Of a stretch of DNA of 64,000 nucleotides, positions 33,446 to 43,314 are shown one piece after another. Origin of the DNA: Hymenobacter negativus (GTDB lineage: Bacteria; Bacteroidota; Bacteroidia; Cytophagales; Hymenobacteraceae); assembly GCF_016056375.1 (NCBI RefSeq), contig NZ_JAEDAE010000004.1, positions 310,001-374,000 on the forward strand. Direction: 5' to 3'. A program made the position numbers and the translations under genes. The first letter of the stretch is position 1; every line of letters starts with the position of its first letter. Under the pieces are notes generated by a model. It did not search any database and was not told the DNA's origin. It saw nothing but the letters and a program-made list of their open reading frames with translations.

Positions 33446-34033
33446 ATGGCTCAGCCCGCCTTCCAAACCGAACCTATCAGCCACGTTTCGCCCGAAGAAT
33501 ACCTACGCTTGGAGCGCGAGGCGGAATTCAAACACGAATATTTTCAGGGCGAAATCCGCGCCATGGCCGGGGCCGGCTACGCGCACAACCTGATTTGCGC
33601 GAACCTGACCATCGAAATTGGCAGCCGATTGCGCGGCAAGGGCTGCTCGGTAGTAGGTAGCGACCAACGCCTGCAAATCATGAGCGGCAGCGCCTTCGTG
33701 TACCCCGACCTGACGGTGGTGTGCGGCAAGCCGGAATTCAACGAAGAAAAAAAACCCGACACGCTGCTGAACCCCACGCTACTGGTGGAAGTGCTGTCGC
33801 CTACCACCAGCCAGTACGACCGCAGTGAGAAATTCATGCTTTATCGCCAGGTGCCCAGCCTGCGCCAGTACCTGACACTGGACGCCCAATCCATTCATGC
33901 CGAGCTACACACGCTGGACGACCTGGGCCGCTGGGTGCTCACCGAAACCCGCGACATGAGCGCCGTGCTGGATTTGAGCAGCATAGCCTGCCAGGTGCCA
34001 CTGGCTGAAGTATATGCGGGCGTTGAATTCTAA
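33446..34033 (+). CDS. Uma2 family putative endonuclease
   Basis: A 195-residue protein of the Uma2/DUF820 group with a PD-(D/E)xK nuclease fold. YLRLEREAEFKHEYFQGEIR, the catalytic VYPDLTVVCGKPEF and LVEVLSPTTSQYDRSEKFML are the family's typical blocks. These genes are multi-copy in cyanobacteria and many Bacteroidota; their role is unknown, and both restriction-like and transposon-linked functions have been suggested. Here it stands alone and overlaps the convergent aldehyde dehydrogenase gene by four bases. Confidence 0.9.
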   Translation: MAQPAFQTEPISHVSPEEYLRLEREAEFKHEYFQGEIRAMAGAGYAHNLICANLTIEIGSRLRGKGCSVVGSDQRLQIMSGSAFVYPDLTVVCGKPEFNEEKKPDTLLNPTLLVEVLSPTTSQYDRSEKFMLYRQVPSLRQYLTLDAQSIHAELHTLDDLGRWVLTETRDMSAVLDLSSIACQVPLAEVYAGVEF

Positions 34034-35472
34034 AGCTTCACGCACACGTTTTGCGCCTCGGTAAAAAACCGCAGCGCCTCCAAGCCGCCTTCGCGGCCCA
34101 CGCCGGAATTTTTCATGCCGCCGAAGGGCGTGCGCAGGTCGCGGTGCAGCCAGGTGTTTACCCACACGATGCCGCTGTGCAGCTGGTGGGCCACGCGGTG
34201 GGCGCGCTGCAAGTCGCGCGTCCAGAGGGTGGCGGAAAGGCCGTAGTCGGTGCTGTTGGCCATCATCAGGGCTTCCTCGTCGGTGTCGAAGGGCGTGAGG
34301 GTAACCACGGGGCCGAAGATTTCCTCCTGGTTGGTGCGGCAGTCGAAGGGAAGGTTTTCGAACACGGTGGGCTCTAGGAAGTAGCCGTCGGCACAGCGGC
34401 CGGGCACGGTGGCGCGGTGGCCGCCAGCCAATAATTTGCCGCCTTCTTCGTGCGCCAGCTTGATGTAGGCCAGCACTTTATTCAGGTGGGCCTCGCTCAC
34501 CAGCGCCCCCTGTTTGGTATCGGCCTCAATTGGGTCGCCAATTTTCTGGTCCTTGAGCTGCTTCAGAAACTCGGTTTTGAAGGTTTCGTATATCGGGCGT
34601 TCGATGAAAATGCGCGAGCCGCACAGGCAAATCTGGCCCTGATTGGCGAAGCTGCTGCGGATGCTCGTGGCCACGGCGGTGGCCAGGTCGCAATCGGCAA
34701 AAATGATGTTCGGGTTCTTCCCGCCTAACTCCAGGCTCAGCTTTTTGAACATGGGCGCGGCCGTGGCGGCCAGGTGCCGCCCGGTGGCCGTGCCGCCCGT
34801 GAAGCTGATGGCCTTGATGCCCGGATGCTCCACTATGGCCTGCCCGCAGTTCGGGCCGTTGCCGTGGATGATGTTGAGCACGCCAGCCGGCAGCCCGGCT
34901 TCGATGCATAGCTCACTCAGCAAAAAAGCCGTGGCGGGCGTAATTTCCGAGGGCTTGGCCACCACGCAGCAGCCCACGGCTAGGGCCGGCGCAATTTTCC
35001 AGGTGAAGAGGTAGAGCGGCAGGTTCCAGGGCGAGATGCAGCCCACCACGCCCACGGGGTGGCGCACGGTGTAATTCACGGCCACGCCTTCCTGCACGTG
35101 GGCTTCGGTGGCGAAGTGGCCGGCGGCAGTGCCGAAGAAGTGGAAATTGGAGGCGGCGCGGGGGATGTCCATCACGCGGGCCAGGCTCAGGGGCTTGCCG
35201 TTGTCCTGGCTTTCGGCGCGGGCCAGGCGGTCGAGGTTGGCGTCGATGAGGTCAGCGATTTTTACCAGGAGGCGGCCCCGGTCTTCGGCGGGCAGGGCGC
35301 GCCAGGCGGGCAGGGCGGCTTCGGCGGCGGCTACGGCGGCGGCTACATCGGCGGGACCGGAATCGGGAATCTGGCCGTAGACCTGGCCGGTGGCGGGGTC
35401 CACGTTATTGAGGTAGCGGCCGGCCTGCGGCGGTACGAGCTGGCCGTTGAGGTAATTCTGAATGCGAAGCAT
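34030..35472 (-). CDS. 2-aminomuconate 6-semialdehyde dehydrogenase (aldehyde dehydrogenase family)
   Basis: NAD-dependent aldehyde dehydrogenase of 480 residues. Motifs: PWNLPLYLFTWKIAPALAVG, the general-base LELGGKNPNIIF, catalytic Cys282 in NQGQICLCGSR and the C-terminal PFGGMKNSGVGREGG. The form LCGSRIFIERPIYE and LHRDLRTPFGG is typical for aminomuconate-semialdehyde dehydrogenases of the kynurenine pathway. The decarboxylase, dioxygenase and kynureninase of that pathway are encoded at 50.7-53.6 kb, which supports the assignment; other semialdehydes remain possible. It is not in an operon with them. Confidence 0.87.
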   Translation of the reverse strand: MLRIQNYLNGQLVPPQAGRYLNNVDPATGQVYGQIPDSGPADVAAAVAAAEAALPAWRALPAEDRGRLLVKIADLIDANLDRLARAESQDNGKPLSLARVMDIPRAASNFHFFGTAAGHFATEAHVQEGVAVNYTVRHPVGVVGCISPWNLPLYLFTWKIAPALAVGCCVVAKPSEITPATAFLLSELCIEAGLPAGVLNIIHGNGPNCGQAIVEHPGIKAISFTGGTATGRHLAATAAPMFKKLSLELGGKNPNIIFADCDLATAVATSIRSSFANQGQICLCGSRIFIERPIYETFKTEFLKQLKDQKIGDPIEADTKQGALVSEAHLNKVLAYIKLAHEEGGKLLAGGHRATVPGRCADGYFLEPTVFENLPFDCRTNQEEIFGPVVTLTPFDTDEEALMMANSTDYGLSATLWTRDLQRAHRVAHQLHSGIVWVNTWLHRDLRTPFGGMKNSGVGREGGLEALRFFTEAQNVCVKL

Positions 35473-35509
35473 GGGACGAACTTACGACCCGCCCGGCCAC
35501 CGGATTTGC

Positions 35510-36493
35510 TTAGCTTCGGGGCGCAGCCTCCGCTAAATCCGGCACGGCCACGGCGGGCAGGTTGGTATCGGCAATAAAATAGAGGGGACGCTGCCGCACG
35601 TTGGCCGACATGCGGGCCATGTACTCGCCGATGATGCCAATGGCAATGAGCTGCACGCCACCCAGGAACAGGATGCTCACCATCAGCGAAGCCCAGCCCG
35701 GTTCGTAATTGTGAGTAATAAACCGCGAATAGAGTGTGTAAAGCATCACCAAAAAGGCAATACCCGAGACAGTGAAGCCCATGAGCGTGGCAGCTTTCAG
35801 GGGCACGTCGGAGAAGGCGGTGATGCCATCCAGCGCCAGCCGAATCATCTTGCGGTAGGTGTAGCCGGTTTCGCCGCCGGCCCGCTCGGCGCGGTCGTAC
35901 TCCACAAAGGTCTGGCGGTAGCCAATCCAGGAAATCTGACCGCGCAGAAACTTGTTCTGCTCAGGCATCCGCCGCAGGCCTTCCACTACTTTGCGGGAAA
36001 TGATGCGGAAGTCGCCGGTGTCGACCGGAATGGAAACGTTGGTGATGCTGGCCAGAATGCGGTAGAACAGGCGGGCGGTAAACTTTTTGGCCACGCTCTC
36101 GCCCTGCCGCGAGCGGCGCTTGGCGTACACCACTTCGTAGCCCGTGCGCAGCTTGCGGTAGAGCTCAGGGATGAGTTCGGGCGGGTCCTGCAGGTCGGCG
36201 TCGATGATGACGACGGCTTCGCCATTGGCGTTGTCGAGGCCCGCCGTGACGGCAATCTGGTGGCCGAAGTTGCGGCTCAGGTCGATGTAGCGCACCCGGG
36301 CGTCGCGGGCGGCCAGGTCCAGGAGCATGGGCAGCGACCGGTCGCGGGAGCCGTCGTTGATGAAAATCATTTCGTACCCACCGGCCAGGGCCATGCCTTC
36401 CAGCACGTTGCGCACGCGCGGGTACAGCTCACCCAGGGTGCTTTCCTCGTTGTAGATGGGGATGATGACGGATAGCTCCAATGGGGTAAACAC
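35510..36493 (-). CDS. Family 2 glycosyltransferase, polyprenyl-phosphate type
   Basis: A 327-residue GT2 with an N-terminal catalytic domain and two C-terminal transmembrane helices, the build of GtrB/ArnC/DPM enzymes that load a sugar on undecaprenyl phosphate. LSVIIPIYNEESTLGELYPR, FINDGSRDRS, LSRNFGHQIAVTAGLDNANG, IDADLQDPPELIPEL and the late RKMIRLALDGITAFSDVPLK are typical. The GTG at 36493 puts the catalytic domain at the N-terminus; upstream in-frame sequence has no signal. Its product could feed the GT-C-like proteins nearby. Confidence 0.9.
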   Translation of the reverse strand: MFTPLELSVIIPIYNEESTLGELYPRVRNVLEGMALAGGYEMIFINDGSRDRSLPMLLDLAARDARVRYIDLSRNFGHQIAVTAGLDNANGEAVVIIDADLQDPPELIPELYRKLRTGYEVVYAKRRSRQGESVAKKFTARLFYRILASITNVSIPVDTGDFRIISRKVVEGLRRMPEQNKFLRGQISWIGYRQTFVEYDRAERAGGETGYTYRKMIRLALDGITAFSDVPLKAATLMGFTVSGIAFLVMLYTLYSRFITHNYEPGWASLMVSILFLGGVQLIAIGIIGEYMARMSANVRQRPLYFIADTNLPAVAVPDLAEAAPRS

Positions 36494-36757
36494 TAAGCGC
36501 GGTAACAATTTGGGCCCAACCACACTGGCCAGACGAACAAATATACTCGGCGCTTCCTGACATTTTGGGCGGCGGCAACCCCGGCACAGGGGCTGGCTAC
36601 CGTGTACTTTTATGGTTTCGGAAGCATACCAGGCAGCCCGCACCGGTGGCCAGGCACGTTTTTCCGGCCATTTTTGAAGCGCGGCAAGCGTTGTTCCTTC
36701 CTTTTAATTGAACCTGATTACCTACTTGCTTTGCCTGGTCAGGTTTTTTCTTTGAGT

Positions 36758-38695
36758 ATGACTCCTTCTTCTACCACTACTGCGGTGGTGCCCCCCTTCC
36801 GGCGTGGGCCGGTGGCATTGCTGGCGCTGCTGGGCCAGGCGCTGCTGCTGGCTTACACGTATGCCAAACTGCTGTTCAACCCGGGCCAGTACCTGATTGT
36901 GGACCACTACGATGGCATCAAAAGCTATTTTTCGGTGGCGTCGTTTCTGCGGCAGCCATTGGGCGATGGCATGCTGGTGCGCGGGCACAACTACCCGTTT
37001 GGCGAGTACATGTACTACACCGACAGCACGCCGCTGCTGGTGGCCCCGCTGCATTGGCTGGTGCAAGCCATTCCGGCGCTGGCCCCTTACGGGCTATACC
37101 TGTATGACCTGTTTATTCTGTCCAGCATTCTGATTAGCACGGGGTTGCTGGTGCTCATTCTGCGGCGGCTGGCGGTGCCAGCCTGGCTGGCCATCCTGCT
37201 GGCCATTGCGCTGCCGTGGCTGGGGCCGCAAACCTACCGCCTCACCGTGGGCCACATGAGTCTGGCTTACACGCCCGCCATGCTGTTTCTGGTGTGGGGC
37301 CTGCAGCGCTTGTACGCGGCCTGGCGGGCCGGGCAGTCGCTCACGCGCCATTTTGCGATGCTGCTAGTGGGCACGGTGCTGGCGTCGTGGCTGCACTTCT
37401 ACTACCTGGCCCTGATGGTTGGCACGCTGGTGTTCTTTGTGGCGGTGCTGCTGTATGAAAGCGTGCGCGAGCGCCGCCCGTGGCGCCCGCTGGTGGTGGG
37501 CACGGCGGCTACTATGGCGGGCGCGGTGGTACTGACCTGGGGGCTATTGCAACTGCTGGACCCGCGCGCGAAAGAGCGACCCGTGGGCAGCAACGGCTAC
37601 GACTGGATAGAGTGGCGCTTTCAGTTCACGTCCTTGTTCAAGGGATATGTCTACAACAAAGTGACCTTCCCGCTGGAGCGCACGGCTTACGTGCCCTACG
37701 AGTCGGTGTCCTACCTCACCGGTTTTGTGCTGTTTGGGGCGCTGCTGGTGGCGGTGCTGTGGCTGTTCAAGCGCTTGCCCGTGGAGGCCCGCCTGCCTGA
37801 GCCGACGGCCGATGCCACGGCAGGCTTTGTGAAGTACCTGCTGCTGGCAAGCGTGCCGCTGGCCTTTATTGCGTTGGGCGAAAACATTGAGATTGATAAC
37901 GGCGCCTACGTGGTGCACAACTACCTGAACGTGTTCCGGTGGCTGCATAAAATAACCGACCGTGTCACGCAGTTCCGGGCGTTGGGGCGGTTTATCTGGC
38001 CCTTCTGGTGGGCCGTGGTGCTGGGCTTTAGCTGGTACGTGGCCCGGTGGCGCTTCATTCCGATGCTGCGCTGGGCGCTGGTGGCGCTGTGTGCGCTGCT
38101 GGTGGTTGACACCGTAAATGCCACGCATTTTTATCAAACCGATACCCAGCGACCAAATTTACTTTGGCCCGAGCCGGGCACTCCCGTGCAGCAACTGCTA
38201 GGCTGGGCTGATAAGGACCGGTACCAGGCCATTCTGCCCATCCCCTTCTACCACGTGGGCACGGAGTGGGACAGCGAGCCCACCAACCTCAACGTGGACC
38301 CCGACGACCCGCACTGCAACACCACCTATCAGCTGTCGATGGTGTCGGGCCTGCCCCTGATGTCGCACAAGGCCACCCGTGCCATCACCAGCCAGGCCGA
38401 AGACCTGTATTCCATCTTCAAACCCGGCGGCCCAAACCCCGCCCTGCTGGAGCGCCTCGACCAGCGCCCCATTCTTGTGTTTCTGGACACAGCGTACTAC
38501 GACGGGCGCAACAACTACTACCGCGACATGCTGCGCGAGCGTCCCACCATGCAGGCCGTGTACGAGCGGGCTCCGGTTTTCATCCGCGAGCAGCACCTTC
38601 GTCGCATCAAGCAGCAGGGCAGCTGGTCGCTCTACGAATGGTACCCGAAAGGCCAGCCAACCGCCGCCCCGGCCACCGCGCCCCTGGCTCAATAG
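36758..38695 (+). CDS. Polytopic membrane protein, possible GT-C type glycosyltransferase
   Basis: A 645-residue protein with about ten or more hydrophobic segments in its first 500 residues (LLALLGQALLLAYTYAKLLF, YDLFILSSILISTGLLVLIL, LAILLAIALPWL) and a soluble C-terminal part. An acidic first loop with DHYDGIKSYF fits GT-C enzymes, where an early-loop Asp/Glu is catalytic. No named family was recognised. The start at 36758 follows an upstream non-coding in-frame stretch. It is next to a GT2 polyprenyl-phosphate sugar transferase on the other strand. Confidence 0.72.
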   Translation: MTPSSTTTAVVPPFRRGPVALLALLGQALLLAYTYAKLLFNPGQYLIVDHYDGIKSYFSVASFLRQPLGDGMLVRGHNYPFGEYMYYTDSTPLLVAPLHWLVQAIPALAPYGLYLYDLFILSSILISTGLLVLILRRLAVPAWLAILLAIALPWLGPQTYRLTVGHMSLAYTPAMLFLVWGLQRLYAAWRAGQSLTRHFAMLLVGTVLASWLHFYYLALMVGTLVFFVAVLLYESVRERRPWRPLVVGTAATMAGAVVLTWGLLQLLDPRAKERPVGSNGYDWIEWRFQFTSLFKGYVYNKVTFPLERTAYVPYESVSYLTGFVLFGALLVAVLWLFKRLPVEARLPEPTADATAGFVKYLLLASVPLAFIALGENIEIDNGAYVVHNYLNVFRWLHKITDRVTQFRALGRFIWPFWWAVVLGFSWYVARWRFIPMLRWALVALCALLVVDTVNATHFYQTDTQRPNLLWPEPGTPVQQLLGWADKDRYQAILPIPFYHVGTEWDSEPTNLNVDPDDPHCNTTYQLSMVSGLPLMSHKATRAITSQAEDLYSIFKPGGPNPALLERLDQRPILVFLDTAYYDGRNNYYRDMLRERPTMQAVYERAPVFIREQHLRRIKQQGSWSLYEWYPKGQPTAAPATAPLAQ

Positions 38696-38720
38696 GCTCC
38701 CCTGACCAAGTCTTCGTTAA

Positions 38721-40262
38721 CTAAATAGCCGTTGGGCCGGCCAGGTTCGATAAATCCATTGGAATCGAGCCTTTCCAGAGCTGTTTGAAGCGGCTGTCCT
38801 TTTGTAGAAGCTCCAGCGGCAAGTGGCTCTCTACTGGGCAAAACCATCCGTCCCAGTAGATGTAGGTGCCCACCGGCACGCCATCCAGGTAGGGGGCATA
38901 ATCCTTGGTGAGCGGCGGCTTGGCGTCGAGATTGAAGATATCGACATCCATGGGCACCGCGAAGTAGAGGTGCGAGAATGAGATGGGGTGCCACTTATAC
39001 CCCGCATCGTGGTTTTTCAACCAGGCCGCCCCTTGGTCGGCCAGTATCATGTCGGGGCTTTCCTGGAAATCGCGGCGCCAGTGCAAGGTGCTGCGCCAGC
39101 CAACGTTGGTTCCGCTTTCGGCCTGATAGGTATAATCACGAGAAAAGAGCAGGACCACCACGGCCACTACGCCAGCCGTCGCAATCAGGCCGCGTACGCG
39201 CGCGGAACGACCCAACTGGCTTAGCCAGGCCAGCCCGCTTAGCGCCGCCACAACACACAAGGGCGTAATCACCACCAGAACCCGCGTCATGCCAAAGGAA
39301 CCAAACAAGCCAAAGGCCCAAAAAGCCGACTGCATGACAATAAACGCCACAATGCTGCCGTAAATCAGCAGCAGCTCGGCCCTGAACAATGGCTGCAGCC
39401 ATTCTCTCAGCTTGGTAGCATGCCACAGCATGCGCAGCCCGCCCAGCACCGCGAAAATAAGCAGCGGCCAGCCCAACAGCGTCGGCATGCTCTCCACAAA
39501 ACGCCCCCACAAACCGTGGCCGTATTGCGAATGCAGGCCGTAGGGATTTTTAGTGAATACCCACGTAAAGTCGCCAAGCACCAGGCCCCCAACGAAGCTG
39601 TAGACGGCGTAACCAACAAACAGAAAGGGCAGGGCGCGCCAGCTACGGTTCCAGACCAGGTAAACCGTCCAGATGCCCAGAAACATGGAGCCTTCTGAGC
39701 GCACAAAGGGCAAAAAGGACAGCACCACCGCCGACCAAACGGGGCGGTTGGTCACTGCCAACGCAACGGCGGCAATCAGCACCAACCCAAAAGTGGGCTC
39801 CGTCAGCCCCGAAAACTGCACGCGGAAATAGTCGGGGGCCGCGTAGCAGAACAAGATGGCCAAAGCCGGCCAGGGCAGCCGCAGCTGCCGCGCCGTGACG
39901 TAGGCCAGCCGGGCCGACACCGCCACCACCACGCATTGGAATAGCTTCATCCCCAGAAACCCGCCCTGCGACGGCAGCGCGGCGAGCAGCGTAAACACGG
40001 GCTTGGCCCAGGGGTCAAGCAGATTTTCGGGGTGTTGCGGGACAGCCCTCGCGAACAAAAAGTGGAGAATGCTGTCGCCGCTATCATACGTATTCTTGGT
40101 CAGGAACGCCACCAGTACCGACACCCCCAACAGCACGACCGACAACAGCCGCGCGATAAGTTCGTTGTTCAGCAGTACCCGCAAGCGCATATCGTAAGCC
40201 GTTGTTTGGCGCGTGCCCTTCTGGGCAACCACCTGGCTGTTCCAATCCGATATTTTTATCAT
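38721..40262 (-). CDS. Polytopic membrane protein, possible GT-C type glycosyltransferase
   Basis: A 513-residue protein with many transmembrane segments (LLSVVLLGVSVLVAFLTK, LAILFCYAAPDYF, VVLSFLPFVRSEGSMFLGI) and a soluble C-terminus. The early loop NTYDSGDSILHFLFAR and FVRSEG resemble GT-C family loops. The start is uncertain: the ATG at 40262 (MIKISDW) is chosen, but a later Met (MRLRVLLNN) directly before the first membrane helix is an alternative. It is convergent with the polytopic gene at 36758. Function beyond membrane glycosyl transfer is not supported. Confidence 0.68.
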   Translation of the reverse strand: MIKISDWNSQVVAQKGTRQTTAYDMRLRVLLNNELIARLLSVVLLGVSVLVAFLTKNTYDSGDSILHFLFARAVPQHPENLLDPWAKPVFTLLAALPSQGGFLGMKLFQCVVVAVSARLAYVTARQLRLPWPALAILFCYAAPDYFRVQFSGLTEPTFGLVLIAAVALAVTNRPVWSAVVLSFLPFVRSEGSMFLGIWTVYLVWNRSWRALPFLFVGYAVYSFVGGLVLGDFTWVFTKNPYGLHSQYGHGLWGRFVESMPTLLGWPLLIFAVLGGLRMLWHATKLREWLQPLFRAELLLIYGSIVAFIVMQSAFWAFGLFGSFGMTRVLVVITPLCVVAALSGLAWLSQLGRSARVRGLIATAGVVAVVVLLFSRDYTYQAESGTNVGWRSTLHWRRDFQESPDMILADQGAAWLKNHDAGYKWHPISFSHLYFAVPMDVDIFNLDAKPPLTKDYAPYLDGVPVGTYIYWDGWFCPVESHLPLELLQKDSRFKQLWKGSIPMDLSNLAGPTAI

Positions 40263-40601
40263 AAAGTAGAAAATGTGCCGCCCGGCATTTGGGGTGCGAC
40301 TTGAGCAGAAAGGATTAAAATCGTCCGTGTAGGGTGAGCAACCGGCTATGAGCAATAGGCTTACCAGGTTTTTTATTGCATAGTAGCCCGCTGCAATTTA
40401 CGACCTCCTGGCCGATTCAGCCGGGGCTACTGTCCGTAGGAAGCCCGGTGCCAGCATCCTTTGCAGGAGCACGGCACCGGGCCGCGGCGGCAACGGGAAC
40501 GGCTCAATTTTGTCCGGCAGCAACCAAAATCCAGCTGCAGCCGCGTGTACATTTAAGGCCCGCTCCGCTCCCGCCATCTACATCTACCCAGAACTGCAAT
40601 T
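40263..40601. other. Spacer between divergent genes with a hairpin
   Basis: About 340 bases without a gene. It contains the stem GCCCGGTGCC / GGCACCGGGC at 40443-40482 around a 20-base loop. TACATTTA at about 40546 is one mismatch from a -7 box for the GH16 gene. No other structure was seen. Confidence 0.5.
40443..40482 (+). repeat. Hairpin upstream of the GH16 gene
   Basis: GCCCGGTGCC and GGCACCGGGC pair perfectly over 10 bases with a 20-base loop. It lies 120 bases before the GH16 start, too far and without a T-run to be called a terminator; it may be structured DNA or the end of an unseen transcript. Confidence 0.4.
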
Positions 40602-41984
40602 ATGAAACGTCTTCCTTACTGGCTGTTGGTTGCCCGGCTGGCCGTCGTGGCGGGCACGGCCCATGGCCAGGCTCCCCCGGATACCCTGCGCCATGCCAAC
40701 TGGCAGCTTTACTGGGCCAACGAATTTAACACTCCCGGCGATAGCAGCGTGGTAGCCGCGCGCTGGCAGTTTGCTTACCCGTGGGGGCGCAACCTGGGCG
40801 GTTCCGAGGGCCAGTACTACACCGGCGAGCAGGTTGCAGTCGACTCGGCCGGACTGCTGCACCTGCGCGCCCGGCTCCGCGACACGCCGAGGCCCTACCG
40901 GGCACGACAGCTACGCTACGACTCCGGCATGCTCTTCAGCCGGTCGGGCAAGGACTCGCTGGCCTTAGTGGGCTGCGACAACAGCCGGACGGGATTTACC
41001 TATGGCTTGTTTGAGATTCGCTGCCGACTGCCCCGGGCCGATGCTTCGACCTCCGCATTCTGGCTCTACGGCGCCCCCGACGAAGTAGACGTTTTTGAAG
41101 CGGGTGGCCAGGAGGAAATCACGAACAATATCATTCTCTGGAACCACGAATTTTGGCGCCTCGGGCAGCCGGGCATCGCCAACGAAGCTTCGCAAAGCTT
41201 CTTTCACTGGACCGGGCCGGGCCGCCTCACCGATAGCCTGCACACCTACGCCGTGAGCTGGCAGCCCCAGGAGCTGGTGTATTATTTCGATGGCGTGGCC
41301 ATTCGGCACGAAACCCGGCTGCTACCACTGGGCTGCCCGCTCGACGTAATTTCCAACCTGGGCATGTATTCGTGGGCGCAGACCCGGACAGCTTCGCTCG
41401 ATATTGACTACATCCGGGTGTATAAGCAGCCGAAAGGCACCGTGGCCCGCCCGCCGGTGGCCCCGGTGGCCCCCGCGCCGGGCATTTTGCAATTTCCCCA
41501 CACCACGGCGGGGGTATTGGGAGCCGAACCGCCCGAAATGCGCTGGCGCTGGCAGGAGCACCCCAACCAGCGCCCCCGGCTCGAACTCGTCTACAACCGC
41601 AACCCGCACGACTTTGCCTCGCTGCCGCTGCCGGTGCGGGGCCGCTGGCTGGCCCCCCTGGTGGCTTTCAACGACGCCGACTCGCCGCGCCACCGGGTGG
41701 CATCGCCGGATAGCGGCCGCTCGTCGCTTAGCTGGACGCTTTACGACCTGTGTGGCCAGCCGGTGCGCAGCGGCCAGCAACTGCCCGCCGTCGCCTGGGA
41801 GCTGAGCTGGCCCGCGCTGCCGCCGGGCGCTTACTCCCTGCGCCTGCGGGCCGGCACCCACCAGGTGCGCCAAACGGTGTACCAGCTGGGCCGCCCCGAC
41901 GCTACCGTGTTCACACCGGAGTGGCTGGCGGGGCCGCCCGCCCCGGCAGAGACTGATGCCGCTGGCTCTACACCGGCACGCTAA
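40602..41984 (+). CDS. Glycoside hydrolase family 16 protein, secreted
   Basis: A 460-residue exported protein. The signal peptide ends at about residue 23 (VARLAVVAGTAHGQA). The beta-jelly-roll catalytic domain has NWQLYWANEFNTPGDSS, YGLFEIRCRLPRADASTSAF and the GH16 catalytic motif ExDxxE in APDEVDVFEAGG (E161, D163, E166), then LHTYAVSWQPQELVYYFDG and DIDYIRVYKQ. GH16 enzymes cut beta-1,3- or beta-1,4-glucans, agar or carrageenan. The C-terminal 170 residues are Pro-rich and include a possible beta-sandwich without a clear T9SS signal. It overlaps the convergent acyltransferase by 17 bases. Confidence 0.88.
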   Translation: MKRLPYWLLVARLAVVAGTAHGQAPPDTLRHANWQLYWANEFNTPGDSSVVAARWQFAYPWGRNLGGSEGQYYTGEQVAVDSAGLLHLRARLRDTPRPYRARQLRYDSGMLFSRSGKDSLALVGCDNSRTGFTYGLFEIRCRLPRADASTSAFWLYGAPDEVDVFEAGGQEEITNNIILWNHEFWRLGQPGIANEASQSFFHWTGPGRLTDSLHTYAVSWQPQELVYYFDGVAIRHETRLLPLGCPLDVISNLGMYSWAQTRTASLDIDYIRVYKQPKGTVARPPVAPVAPAPGILQFPHTTAGVLGAEPPEMRWRWQEHPNQRPRLELVYNRNPHDFASLPLPVRGRWLAPLVAFNDADSPRHRVASPDSGRSSLSWTLYDLCGQPVRSGQQLPAVAWELSWPALPPGAYSLRLRAGTHQVRQTVYQLGRPDATVFTPEWLAGPPAPAETDAAGSTPAR

Positions 41985-43182
41985 CCGGCTCCGGAGCCGG
42001 CACCGGCGGCGCTACCAGGGTGCGCTGCTGGCGAAAGGCATCGAAATATTTTTTCAGGCGCAGAATGGGCTTCTCGACCAGTTCGTAGGAAGCCGCGGAC
42101 ACAGCCAGCGTGGCCAGCAGCACCCACAAAATGAAGAGCGGCGTGTGAAACATGGGGAAGACCCGAACCAGAGCAAAAATCACGAAGCCGTGAAACATGT
42201 AGATGCCGTAGGAAATCTTGCCGAAGTAGTGGAAGATGGTGCGCCCCCGCCACTGCACTGCCGAATCGGGGTTGAAGAGGACGTTGCCGATAAAGAAAGC
42301 AATGACTCCCAGAAACACGTATTTCTTGAACGAAAGCAGAAAGACGTTGTCCCAGTTGCCGTATGAATCGCTGGCAAAAACCAGCAGCGTTGCGCCGTAG
42401 AGCATCCAGCGCAGGGCGGCCGGCACACGCGGCAACTGGTAGCCGTAGAAGTAGGCATAGGCAAACAAAGCCCCGATGGCCAGCGCATCCCACCGGCACA
42501 AGGTATTCAGGTACAGGCTCATGTACGAGTCCGGCACGAAGTAGAAGAAATACAGCCGCGTCAGAAAGCTGAGCAGAATGACAGCTCCGAAAGCAGTGGT
42601 GAGCTTGTGCCGGGGCACGAAGGCGATGAGCAGCGGCCACACCAGGTAGAAATGCTCTTCGATGCAGATGGACCACAAATGGTTGACGGCTGTGGAACCC
42701 CAGCCGTGCTTGGCCAAATCGAAGTTGCCGAGAAAGAGCAGGTGGGCCGGCATGTTGGCCGCCGGCTCGTTGGCGAAGTGCGCCAGCACCGGGGCCATGG
42801 CCACGCAGAAGTAGTAGAGTGGCCAGATGCGCAGCACCCGCCGCATGTAGAAGCTCTTGATATCAATGCGGGCGTAGCGCTGCTTTTCGGCCAGCAGAAG
42901 GTAGGTAATGAGGAACCCGCTCATCAGGAAAAAAATGTCGACCCCGATGTTGAAGCTGCCCACAAATACCTTGAGCTTGGTGGCCCACCACGCAGTCTGC
43001 CCACCCCAGTCGACCATGGTGGCCGCTACCTGGGGCACATCCGTCCAGTGCTCATAGCTGTGGGTGATGAGGATGAGCAGGGCAGCCGCAAAACGGACAA
43101 TATCGAGGGGCTGAAAATAGGGCACGGGCGCCGCCGGGGCTGCAATGGTAGGAGCAGTATCTGCGGAAGGAGAAATCGACAC
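41968..43182 (-). CDS. Acyltransferase family 3 (OafA/YrhL-like)
   Basis: An integral membrane O-acyltransferase of about 404 residues with ten or so transmembrane helices. The family opening YFQPLDIVRFAAALLILITH (with the catalytic His), FIEHFYLVWPLLIAF-like ICIEEHFYLVWPLLIAF, and SYGIYMFHGFVIF near the end are diagnostic. Such proteins acetylate or otherwise acylate O-antigens, capsules or peptidoglycan. The start is taken as GTG at 43182; a TTG at 43224 would add 14 residues. It suits the nearby sugar genes. Confidence 0.88.
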   Translation of the reverse strand: MSISPSADTAPTIAAPAAPVPYFQPLDIVRFAAALLILITHSYEHWTDVPQVAATMVDWGGQTAWWATKLKVFVGSFNIGVDIFFLMSGFLITYLLLAEKQRYARIDIKSFYMRRVLRIWPLYYFCVAMAPVLAHFANEPAANMPAHLLFLGNFDLAKHGWGSTAVNHLWSICIEEHFYLVWPLLIAFVPRHKLTTAFGAVILLSFLTRLYFFYFVPDSYMSLYLNTLCRWDALAIGALFAYAYFYGYQLPRVPAALRWMLYGATLLVFASDSYGNWDNVFLLSFKKYVFLGVIAFFIGNVLFNPDSAVQWRGRTIFHYFGKISYGIYMFHGFVIFALVRVFPMFHTPLFILWVLLATLAVSAASYELVEKPILRLKKYFDAFRQQRTLVAPPVPAPEPVSVPV

Positions 43183-43270
43183 GGGATAAGAAAAAATTAA
43201 ATTGGCCTCTAAAGTACAATCCAACCATTATTCGGCCGGTCTGCTCACTCGGCTATCCCGCATTCTACCA

Positions 43271-43278
43271 TACCTTTG
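43271..43278 (+). promoter_or_regulatory. -7 box (TACCTTTG) for the lipoprotein gene
   Basis: A full match to TAnnTTTG, 36 bases before the lipoprotein ATG at 43315 in the divergent spacer with the acyltransferase. No clear -33 TTG. Confidence 0.5.
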
Positions 43279-43314
43279 CAGTGCTACAAAAGCGTTTGTT
43301 TTCATTTTTTTTCT

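Noticed and set aside
33446-34033. Uma2 protein as part of a defence island
   Set aside because: No restriction, toxin-antitoxin or other defence gene is near it; a single Uma2 gene is not enough.
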